A stretch of 64,000 nt of DNA from NCBI RefSeq assembly GCF_002259605.1, contig NZ_MWWR01000003.1, forward strand, positions 186,001-250,000, in the 5' to 3' direction. Under the pieces are notes generated by a model. That model searched no databases, was not told the DNA's origin, and saw only the letters and a program-made list of their open reading frames with translations. Positions within the stretch are counted from its first letter, which is position 1. Each line of letters starts with the position of its first letter. The stretch comes from Pseudoscardovia radai. Lineage in GTDB: Bacteria > Actinomycetota > Actinomycetes > Actinomycetales > Bifidobacteriaceae. Made by a program: the position numbers and the translations under genes. Positions 7,735 to 15,991 of the stretch are shown here, piece after piece.

Positions 7735-8574
7735 CTAAGACAGGAACCGGCTGATGGCTCTCGCGTCGCGGTAACCCTCGCGGTACATGTTCTCGAGGCT
7801 CTCCCTGCTCTTCTTCAGCGTGTCGAGTCCGAACAGGTCGGTCGGCGCGAGGATGAGTACGCGGCCTGACTTCTCCCACATGCGCGCCTCCTGTGATTCG
7901 GCATTGTATGTGCGGGCGCGGTACCACAGGTCGGCTGCGGCCTTCGGATACGTGCGGGAGAGAAGACGGGCGGGCAGCTCGTCCTTCTTCTGAGGTCGGA
8001 TCCAGTTCTTCGGATGCGTCAGGATGATGACGATCTTGTCGCATCCGTCTTTGAATGCACGGCGAAGCGGAATCGGGTCGATGATCCCGCCGTCGAAATA
8101 CGGCACGCCGTCGATCACATACGGCTTGTTCACCATCGGAACGGCGCTCGACGCCTTGCAGATGTCGTAGTTGTCCTGCTGCATGTCGGCCTTGGTGAAA
8201 TAGTGTGCCTTGCCGGTGATGCCGTCGGCCGCGACAACCGTGAACTGCGACGGATTCGCGGCAAGCGCCTCATAGTCCAGCGGATACTCTCCATCGTGGT
8301 TCGACAGCGTTCCGAAAACGTAATCGAGATCGATGTAGCTTCCCGTCTTGCGGAAATTGTCGAAGCTCGCATACTCCTTGCGGAACGAATAGTCCACGTA
8401 GAAACGGTAGGTGCGGCGGTACTGGTTGGCGAGGAAGGACGCGAGGTTGGCGCTTCCCGCCGAAATGCCATAGCAATGGTCAAAAGTGATGCCATGCTTG
8501 AGGCAGTAGTCCTCGATTCCGGCGCCGTAGATGGCACGATAGCCGCCGCCGACATCAATGATTGCGGTTTTCAT
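7735..8574 (-). CDS. patatin-like phospholipase family protein
   Basis: 279 residues of the RssA/patatin type: a Ser-Asp dyad acyl hydrolase, probably acting on phospholipids or acyl esters. It has the oxyanion segment GGGYRAIYGAGIEDYC (residues 9-24), the nucleophile elbow GISAGS with Ser38, and the DGGIIDPIPL motif with the catalytic Asp. There is no signal peptide, so it is likely cytoplasmic. ATG 8574 follows CCAGGAGAGAGA. The frame continues upstream without a stop for more than 1.5 kb; that extension is only the reverse of dapF. The natural substrate is unknown. Confidence 0.88.
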   Translation of the reverse strand: MKTAIIDVGGGYRAIYGAGIEDYCLKHGITFDHCYGISAGSANLASFLANQYRRTYRFYVDYSFRKEYASFDNFRKTGSYIDLDYVFGTLSNHDGEYPLDYEALAANPSQFTVVAADGITGKAHYFTKADMQQDNYDICKASSAVPMVNKPYVIDGVPYFDGGIIDPIPLRRAFKDGCDKIVIILTHPKNWIRPQKKDELPARLLSRTYPKAAADLWYRARTYNAESQEARMWEKSGRVLILAPTDLFGLDTLKKSRESLENMYREGYRDARAISRFLS

Positions 8575-8673
8575 TCTCTCTCCTGGCTGCGCAAAGTCAC
8601 GGGTATGCGCGAAACCCAGCTTTCGTATAAAGTCTAACCACCTCCGTTCGCGAAAGTGCGAGCCTTCGGAACA

Positions 8674-8765
8674 GTGAGGGAACCGGGAAGCGAGGGAACC
8701 GGGAATCGAGAAAAGTCCGGCAGCGGGGAACCGGGAACTGAGGGGACTGGCAGCAAGAGAACCGG
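8674..8765. repeat. 16-bp GGGAACCGGGAA tandem repeat, degenerate
   Basis: Two clean copies of GNGAGGGAACCGGGAA (8674-8705) are followed by three decayed ones. It lies between the divergent patatin-like gene and dapF. Confidence 0.8.
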
Positions 8766-8826
8766 AGGATTCGGCGGCGACCGTTTCGCTCTCGAGCGCA
8801 ATCCGGCCGTGGAAACCGGCCGGTCG

Positions 8827-8832
8827 TACTAT
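8827..8832 (+). promoter_or_regulatory. -10 hexamer of a predicted leaderless dapF transcript
   Basis: TACTAT followed by GGACGC and then the ATG at 8839. There is no Shine-Dalgarno sequence, so transcription probably starts at the A of the start codon. Confidence 0.55.
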
Positions 8833-8838
8833 GGACGC

Positions 8839-9807
8839 ATGACGATCCCACGCATTGTTTACAAAGGGCATGGCACGGCCAACGATTTCGTGCTCTACGC
8901 CGATCCCGAGGGCACACTGCGCCCCGAGGAATCCGAGATCCAGTTCCTGTGCGACAGGCATCGCGGTCTCGGCGCCGACGGCCTGCTGCGTCTGGTGCCC
9001 ACCCGTCTGCACGACACGATTCCGCAGCTCGATGCGGACGAGGCCGAGCGCATGATCGCCGACGGCGCCGAATGGTTCATGGACTATTACAACGCCGACG
9101 GAAGCGTGGCGGAGATGTGCGGCAACGGATCGCGCGTCATCACGCTGTTTGCCAAGCAGCTGGGCGTGTGGAAGGGCGAGGACGGCGAGAAATTCGCGCT
9201 CGCAACCCGCGCCGGCGTCAAATACCTCGATTTCCTTGGGCCGGTGGACGGTCTGGGCAAGAACGTCTTCCATGTGAACATGGGGCCGTGGAAGAAGGGA
9301 GACGACGGCCATTATCGCGTCTCCCTCGTCGGCGTTCCCGGCAACGTGCGCGGAACCTTCGTGGACATGGGCAATCCGCATGTCGTGTGCATCGTGGATG
9401 ACCTCGTCGGCGTCACGCGGGGCGTCGACACGGAGCTTCCCGGCGTCGAGGCGCTCGACCTGTCGCGCCCGCCGGTTGTCGAACCGCCGCTCGAGCATGG
9501 GCAGAACGTCGAGTTCGTCAGGATCGAAAGCCTCGCGGGCGTCGACTGCGGGCGCGCCTACATGCGCGTCAACGAACGCGGCGTGGGCGAGACGATGTCG
9601 TGCGGCACGGGCCTGTGCGCCACCGGCGTCGTGCTGGCGTCCATGACGGGCGTGAGCGAGTGGTACATCCGCATCCGCGGTGGCGTGGTGCGGGTCGACG
9701 TATTCCCGGACCGCGTGGAGCTGACCGGCGACGCGCGCATCGTCGGACGTTTCGAGTTCCTCGAGGACGACGTCGACGACGCGACGCGCGCCGTCCATTT
9801 CGCATAA
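8839..9807 (+). CDS. dapF: diaminopimelate epimerase
   Basis: 322 residues. It interconverts LL- and meso-diaminopimelate in the lysine and peptidoglycan pathway, without cofactor. The two catalytic cysteines are Cys94 in the MCGNGSRVI motif and Cys255 in the TMSCGTGLCATG motif. The N-terminal IVYKGHGTANDF segment is the family's GNDF-like start, here TANDF. It is slightly longer than the common 275-residue enzyme because of inserts around residues 55-75 and 120-150. The start at 8839 lacks a ribosome site but has a leaderless-type -10. It ends in a hairpin shared with the convergent VKOR gene. Confidence 0.95.
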   Translation: MTIPRIVYKGHGTANDFVLYADPEGTLRPEESEIQFLCDRHRGLGADGLLRLVPTRLHDTIPQLDADEAERMIADGAEWFMDYYNADGSVAEMCGNGSRVITLFAKQLGVWKGEDGEKFALATRAGVKYLDFLGPVDGLGKNVFHVNMGPWKKGDDGHYRVSLVGVPGNVRGTFVDMGNPHVVCIVDDLVGVTRGVDTELPGVEALDLSRPPVVEPPLEHGQNVEFVRIESLAGVDCGRAYMRVNERGVGETMSCGTGLCATGVVLASMTGVSEWYIRIRGGVVRVDVFPDRVELTGDARIVGRFEFLEDDVDDATRAVHFA

Positions 9808-9867
9808 CCGGCGCTGCTGGTTGCGATGTCGGCGAATACCGGATGCCGAAATGAACCGTATATGAAT

Positions 9868-9899
9868 GAGGCCCGTCATGGGAAACCATGACGGGCCTC
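9868..9899. terminator. hairpin between dapF and VKOR gene
   Basis: A perfect 14-bp stem, GAGGCCCGTCATGG with its complement, closed by a GAAA tetraloop. There is no long T-run on either strand, but the position between two convergent stops supports a terminator role. Confidence 0.75.
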
Positions 9900-9935
9900 T
9901 GCGCATTCGCCTGTCGGCGGCGGGACACCTATCGG

Positions 9936-10664
9936 TCAGGCGAAGATGGCCGAGCCATCCACGGCGAGGATCACCGCCACGATGGCGAGAATCCAGACCA
10001 CGTCGACGAGGATGTCGATGCCCAGGCGGTAATACGATGCGAGTTTCTTCGGATGCCGCGGCATGCCCTGCACCGTGACCGTCGCGTGGCTCAGTGCCAT
10101 GAACTGGACGGTCGTGGAGAACATGAGCAGAATGCACCACGGGCACAGGGCGTTGATGACGAACAGGGACTGCGACAGCAGCCAGTGCGCGTAGGCGAGG
10201 GCGGCGAGGTTACCCAGCCAGTGGCAGAACGTGAACCAGCGCGGGAAGATCACCTTCGACAGGCCCAGCACCGCAATCGTGATGAACACGGATTCCGCCG
10301 CGATGCCGAAGAAAGCGTTCGGGAAGCTGAGATTGCCCAGCTTGATGATCTCCGCCTGCCAGGACTGTGCCACGGCCGAGCAGGAGACCTTCGCGTTCAC
10401 GTCGCAGTTGAGCAGCTCGTCGGGATGGCGCGCGGAATACAACGCGTCGGCCGACAGCGTGAACGATGCGATGATCGCCGCTACGCTTGCCAGGAGATAG
10501 ACCAGATACAGCCACGTCGAGCGGTGGCGCCAGCCCCGGGGCAACCGGAGCGAGGCGTCGCCGTCCTCGGTCTGCGTGTCGATGGCGGACGTCTCGTCCG
10601 CCATGTCGGGGGCGTTATCGTCGGTCGTCCGCTTCCGCGTGACCTTGCCTGTGCTTGTTGCCAT
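9936..10664 (-). CDS. vitamin K epoxide reductase (VKOR) family membrane protein
   Basis: 242 residues with a 55-residue charged cytoplasmic N-terminus and four or five membrane helices. The four redox cysteines of the VKOR family are present: Cys87 and Cys95 in the first periplasm-side loop, and the CPWC pair Cys174/Cys177. In actinobacteria such proteins reoxidise DsbA-like thiol oxidases through quinone and support disulfide formation outside the cell. No DsbA-like gene is adjacent. ATG 10664 follows TGTGAGGACATC; two in-frame ATGs upstream lack a ribosome site. Confidence 0.88.
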   Translation of the reverse strand: MATSTGKVTRKRTTDDNAPDMADETSAIDTQTEDGDASLRLPRGWRHRSTWLYLVYLLASVAAIIASFTLSADALYSARHPDELLNCDVNAKVSCSAVAQSWQAEIIKLGNLSFPNAFFGIAAESVFITIAVLGLSKVIFPRWFTFCHWLGNLAALAYAHWLLSQSLFVINALCPWCILLMFSTTVQFMALSHATVTVQGMPRHPKKLASYYRLGIDILVDVVWILAIVAVILAVDGSAIFA

Positions 10665-10977
10665 GATGTCCTCACATAGGTCTGTGTTGTGCATGGGTCT
10701 GTCATGCACCTTCGTCGTGCACCCACGTCGTGCACCATTGTGTCAAAGAACAACGATATCCCCGCCGCGGTATCGCGTGAAGGCCGGGCACAGAGGGGGC
10801 TCGATGGGCAGACGAGGACGGGCTGGAAGTGAGGCGGGAGAAGGCGGAAGGGGATTGCGAGGGCGGGGCCCATGCGAGCGGACTCGGGAGAGGGCCCCGG
10901 AGGCGATTGAAGGGCGCGAGTGAGGATGACATGGCTGTGGGGAGCGGACTTGGAAGAGAGCGGACGGAGGACGGGCA
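10665..10977. promoter_or_regulatory. divergent gap, VKOR gene / PHP gene
   Basis: The 313 bases contain no gene. The left part repeats GTCGTGCACC twice (near 10715-10738). The right part (about 10795-10977) is strongly purine-rich on the plus strand, with GGAAG and GGAGG words. No clear promoter can be assigned. Confidence 0.4.
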
Positions 10978-11889
10978 ATGGTGGCCAGCCGGGCAATTAC
11001 CATGGTCCGTATGCAAGAAACAGACCTGCGAACGCCCGCGGCTGGTTGGGACATCCACTGCCACACCCGTTTCTCCGACGGCACGGAGACTCCCGACACG
11101 TTGATGAGACAGGCGCGCGACATCGGCCTGCACGGGGTCGCGATCACGGACCATGACACGTGGAACGGCTGGCAGGAGGCCGAGGCCGCCTCGCGCGCCT
11201 ACGGAATCCCGCTGATTCGCGGCACCGAGATCACCGCGCACGTAGACCATACGAGCGTGCACATCCTCGGATACCTCTACGATCCGCATGACGAGGACCT
11301 CGCGGCGATGTTCCAGCGCACGAGGACGGCCAGGTTCAATCGTGTCAGGGAAATGGTCGAGCGCATCCACGCCGACTATCCGCAGATGACGTGGGAATGC
11401 GTCAGCCGTCAGGTGCGCGAGGGAAGCCAGACGACGATAGGACGCCCGCATATCGCCGACGCCCTCGTGGCCCTCGGCATCTGCAGGGACCGCACCGAGG
11501 CGTTCTCCACCATCATCGCGTCCACGAACAAGTACTACATCCCGGTTCCGTCACCGACGCCGCTCGAGGTAACCCGCACCGTGAAGAAGGCCGGTGGCGC
11601 CGTCGTGGTCGCGCACGCCGGGGACCGTTCGCGCAACAGGCAGCTGCTGAGCGACGAACGCCTCGAGGAACTGATCGACGCGGGGCTTGACGGCATCGAG
11701 GTCTACCATCGCGGCAACCTGCCCGACCAGCGCCGACGCCTCAAAGACATCGCCGACAGCCACGGCCTGATCGTGACCGGCGGCTCGGACTGGCACGGGG
11801 CGGGGAAGCCGAATCCGCTGGGGGAGAACCTCACATCCGACGAAAGTGTCCAAAGGCTCGTCGAAGGGCGCGCGTTGCCGGTGCTGTGA
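10978..11889 (+). CDS. PHP-domain phosphoesterase (YciV / RNase AM-like)
   Basis: 303 residues. PHP metal-binding motifs appear in order: DIHCHTRFSDGTETP (His pair), GVAITDHDTWNGW, RGTEITA, VVVAHAGD and GSDWHG. This set matches the family that includes E. coli YciV, which removes 3' phosphate from nucleoside 3',5'-bisphosphates and degrades short RNA 5' to 3'. That exact substrate is inferred by family only. ATG 10978 is preceded by GGAGGACGGGCA; a later ATG at 11011 has no ribosome site. It reads towards groEL but is separated from it by 357 bases with groEL's own promoter. Confidence 0.87.
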   Translation: MVASRAITMVRMQETDLRTPAAGWDIHCHTRFSDGTETPDTLMRQARDIGLHGVAITDHDTWNGWQEAEAASRAYGIPLIRGTEITAHVDHTSVHILGYLYDPHDEDLAAMFQRTRTARFNRVREMVERIHADYPQMTWECVSRQVREGSQTTIGRPHIADALVALGICRDRTEAFSTIIASTNKYYIPVPSPTPLEVTRTVKKAGGAVVVAHAGDRSRNRQLLSDERLEELIDAGLDGIEVYHRGNLPDQRRRLKDIADSHGLIVTGGSDWHGAGKPNPLGENLTSDESVQRLVEGRALPVL

Positions 11890-12108
11890 CCGCGCACTGC
11901 CGGTGCTGTGTCGCTCCGCCGATGGTGCAGTGTCGTCCAGCTGACAGTGCTGTGACGCTGTGCCGTGGTGTCGTGGCGCGTATGCGGAGCCGTCGCGCCA
12001 TCGGTTCCGCATGCGCTCCGGGGCCTTCCGTCCGTTCGAGAAAACGGGTGTCGAAAAGGCGTATGGAAGAACCGGGTATTTTTTCCCTGAGCGAATTGCG
12101 TGGCCGGG

Positions 12109-12138
12109 TTGGCAGTCCATGGGCAAGAGTGCTAGTCT
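12109..12138 (+). promoter_or_regulatory. groEL promoter
   Basis: TTGGCA (-35, 12109-12114) and TAGTCT (-10, 12133-12138) are separated by 18 bases. This places the transcription start at the left edge of the CIRCE element. Confidence 0.6.
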
Positions 12139-12143
12139 CACAG

Positions 12144-12170
12144 TTAGCACTCGATGAGCGAGAGTGCCAA
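12144..12170 (+). promoter_or_regulatory. CIRCE operator (HrcA site)
   Basis: TTAGCACTC-N9-GAGTGCCAA, one base off the consensus in the right arm. CIRCE is the binding site of the heat-shock repressor HrcA. It overlaps the predicted start point of groEL transcription. Confidence 0.95.
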
Positions 12171-12180
12171 CGGAAGCTGA

Positions 12181-13863
<1,683 letters not shown>

Positions 13864-13970
13864 TCGGTCGATAGGTCCGATCGATAGGCGCCTACCGCGC
13901 GGAATGCAGTCGGATGGTCACGAGCCGTCCCGGTTCGCCGCTGACTGATTCACGTAGGATGCGCCAAGCC

Positions 13971-14001
13971 AAGGCCGCCATGCATTGCATGGCGGCCTTT
14001 T
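13971..14001 (+). terminator. groEL terminator
   Basis: AAGGCCGCCAT pairs perfectly with ATGGCGGCCTT around a seven-base loop, followed by TTTT. Confidence 0.9.
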
Positions 14002-14411
14002 CGTATTCCTGGTGTTCGTATTCCCGGTGCGCTTCGGTGTGCCCAGGTGCATAGAGCGAGCATGGTCGGATATGACTGGGGATGGCGGGGCACAATCGGG
14101 GATGGCATGACACCAATGCGGCACTGGCGTGAATGTGGTGTGACTCTATATCGCGGAACGCGGTGTGTGTGAGCGATATTGCCGTGTGGAACGGGGATTC
14201 CGGGCGACACCGTTGTCGCCGGGCATGGTGAGAGCCTTCCGCCAAAAGTACCGTGACACCGATGGCGGAAGGTGGGCGGGAGGCGAAGCCCCCGCAATAC
14301 GACCTCGGATTCGCTGCGCAAAAGAAGGGAGGAGTCACGGAGACGAATCCGAGGACTTCTCGTAAGCGGCCTCAGCGAGTTCGGCCGCCGGGATAGTGGG
14401 ATAGGGGCGAT

Positions 14412-14459
14412 GTTGCGATGGAGGATCTCTGCCTAGGATCGAGAATCCCTCCATGCAAC
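14412..14459 (-). terminator. long imperfect hairpin downstream of WXG100 gene
   Basis: GTTGC.ATGGAGG.AT.CTC on the left pairs with GAG.AAT.CCCTCCAT.GCAAC on the right, with two small bulges and an 11-base loop. It starts 13 bases beyond the stop of the minus-strand WXG100 gene. There is no T-run, so RNA stabilisation is as likely as termination. Confidence 0.5.
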
Positions 14460-14472
14460 GGGGTGCTCCGTC

Positions 14473-14763
14473 TTACGACAGGAACAGACGAGAGGCCTGG
14501 GCCTCGGCGTCCGAGTAGAGCGTCGACGCTCTACCCAGGGCGTTCTGGATGCTCTCCAGCGAGGCTTCCATCTGCTGCTGGGCACCGCGCCATTGCGCGA
14601 TGACCGAAGCGAACTGGGTCGCGGCACCGCCGCGCCAGACGCCTTGCAGCTGGGTCAGATTCGAGTACATGCCGTTGACGGCGGTCCTGATCTGTTCGAC
14701 GGACTGCTGGACGGCCGAACTCGAGGTCTGAATCTGCTCTGAGTCGACTTGATACTGTGGCAT
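14473..14763 (-). CDS. WXG100 (ESAT-6-like) protein
   Basis: 96 residues. The hallmark WRG turn is at Trp43-Gly45 (GVWRGGAATQ), between two amphipathic helices, giving the helical hairpin of the ESAT-6/WXG100 family. Such proteins dimerise and are exported by type VII (ESX) systems. No EccC/EssC ATPase or other ESX gene is in the window. An almost perfect ribosome site, AAAGGAGGTGA, precedes the ATG at 14763. It is divergent from a PhoP-like two-component pair, with 449 bases between. The C-terminal YxxxD/E export signal is only partly matched (YSDAEA). Confidence 0.9.
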   Translation of the reverse strand: MPQYQVDSEQIQTSSSAVQQSVEQIRTAVNGMYSNLTQLQGVWRGGAATQFASVIAQWRGAQQQMEASLESIQNALGRASTLYSDAEAQASRLFLS

Positions 14764-15212
14764 CGGGGTCACCTCCTTTCGTCCTCGTGCCGATATTGTC
14801 GGGTGATCGGCCGGAGCCGATCGCAGTAACGTTTGCCATGGCACTGCCCACGGTATGCGAGGCGCAATCCGACACGCTGGGCGAACGGACAATGTGGACG
14901 AAGCTCACCGCTCTCAACCGCTCGAACCGGCTCCCCGTGCATCAGAGCCGTGCCGTAAGCGTTCGGATTGTGTGGAAAACCGGGCGTGAGGAACCTCGTG
15001 AAGGAATCGTGAATTATGTGGATAACCCATAATCCGATGCCGAGGCGAGGCATCGCTGCCACCCCCATGGAAGGGCCGGGAGCGGAAACCATGGGGCAGC
15101 CATGCCGTTCTTCGGCGTGCGCCTATCGCGCATATCCGCGTGATGGACAATCACGGTTTCTTGAAGATGACTACAGTGAATTCTCAGGGAAACATCAGAA
15201 AGCGGTGCCACC
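14764..15212. promoter_or_regulatory. divergent region, WXG100 gene / PhoP-like regulator
   Basis: The 449 bases have no gene. Two DnaA-box-like sequences in the same orientation lie in the middle: TGTGGAAAA (14972-14980) and TGTGGATAA (15018-15026). The right end (15144-15190) is relatively AT-rich, with TACAGT at 15172-15177 as a possible -10 for the regulator, although its -35 is unclear. Confidence 0.5.
14972..15026. promoter_or_regulatory. two DnaA-box-like sites
   Basis: TGTGGAAAA and TGTGGATAA are the reverse complements of TTTTCCACA and TTATCCACA; both fit the bacterial DnaA-box consensus TTWTNCACA, and the second is the perfect box. Their start-to-start distance is 46 bases. Confidence 0.5.
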
Positions 15213-15950
15213 ATGACGCACATGGCAAACAATATGGAAGCAACGATCGTCGTGGTCGACGACGAGCCCTCGATCAGGGAGCTGCTGTCGGCATCATTGC
15301 ATTTTTCGGGTTTCGAGGTCAAGACCGCCGCCTCCGGCAGCGAGGCCATCGACGTCATCAAGGAGACGAATCCCGACCTCATCGTCCTGGACGTCATGCT
15401 CCCGGATATCGACGGATTCACCGTGACGCGCCGCATCCGCCGCGAGGGCATCGACGCGCCGGTCCTGTTCCTCACCGCGCGTGACGATACGCAGGACAAG
15501 GTCATGGGCCTGACCGTCGGCGGGGACGATTACGTCACGAAGCCGTTCTCCCTCGAGGAAGTCATCGCTAGGATTCGCGCCATCCTTCGCCGCACCAAGG
15601 GCGAGGAAGAGGACGATCCGATCATCCGCGTCGCCGACCTCGAGATCAACGAGGACAGCCACGATGTCTCCCGTGCCGGCCAGGAAATCGACCTGAGCCC
15701 GACCGAGTACAAGTTGCTACGCTATCTCATGGATAACGAGGGCCGCGTCGTGAGCAAGGCGCAGATTCTCGACCATGTGTGGCAGTACGACTGGGGCGGC
15801 GACGCCGCGATCGTCGAATCGTATATCTCCTATCTGCGCAAGAAGGTCGACGGAATCGTCGTCGACGGCAAGAAGGTCGAGCCGCTCATCCAGACCAAGC
15901 GCGGCATCGGATACATGATTCGCGCACCGCGCGGCAATTCCGACAAGTAG
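15213..15950 (+). CDS. PhoP-like OmpR-family response regulator
   Basis: 245 residues. The receiver domain (10-122) has the acidic pair Asp16-Asp17, the phosphoacceptor Asp60 (LIVLDVMLP) and Lys110 in YVTKPFS. The OmpR-type winged helix follows (about 145-238), with SPTEYKLLRYLMDNEGRVVSK and HVWQYDWGGD. Recalled similarity to Mycobacterium PhoP is high across both domains. The kinase gene starts 41 bases downstream, so the two form an operon. The ribosome site is weak; ATG 15213 is the longest start, but the ATG at 15222 or 15234 is possible. The stimulus is unknown. Confidence 0.93.
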   Translation: MTHMANNMEATIVVVDDEPSIRELLSASLHFSGFEVKTAASGSEAIDVIKETNPDLIVLDVMLPDIDGFTVTRRIRREGIDAPVLFLTARDDTQDKVMGLTVGGDDYVTKPFSLEEVIARIRAILRRTKGEEEDDPIIRVADLEINEDSHDVSRAGQEIDLSPTEYKLLRYLMDNEGRVVSKAQILDHVWQYDWGGDAAIVESYISYLRKKVDGIVVDGKKVEPLIQTKRGIGYMIRAPRGNSDK

Positions 15951-15991
15951 TTTTCCGCCGATGACCGGTGGAGGAGTGCAGGAGCGAGCAA

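Larger units (their letters stand above)
8575..8838. promoter_or_regulatory. divergent region, patatin-like gene / dapF
   Basis: Half of this gap is taken up by the 16-bp GGGAACCGGGAA repeat. A TACTAT hexamer ends 6 bases before the dapF ATG. Nothing else is recognisable. Confidence 0.45.
13864..14472. other. gap after groEL with terminator and a long hairpin
   Basis: The 609 bases contain the groEL terminator (13971-14001) and, at the far end, a long imperfect hairpin (14412-14459). The 400 bases between (14002-14411) show no gene, no good start site and no tandem repeat. A small RNA cannot be excluded. Confidence 0.4.

Noticed and set aside
7735-10146. Fusion protein joining the patatin-like domain to a long N-terminal part
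   Set aside because: The upstream part is the reverse of dapF, and a ribosome site stands directly before ATG 8574.
14002-14411. tRNA or known structured RNA
   Set aside because: No cloverleaf, T-loop consensus or other recognised RNA motif could be found by eye.
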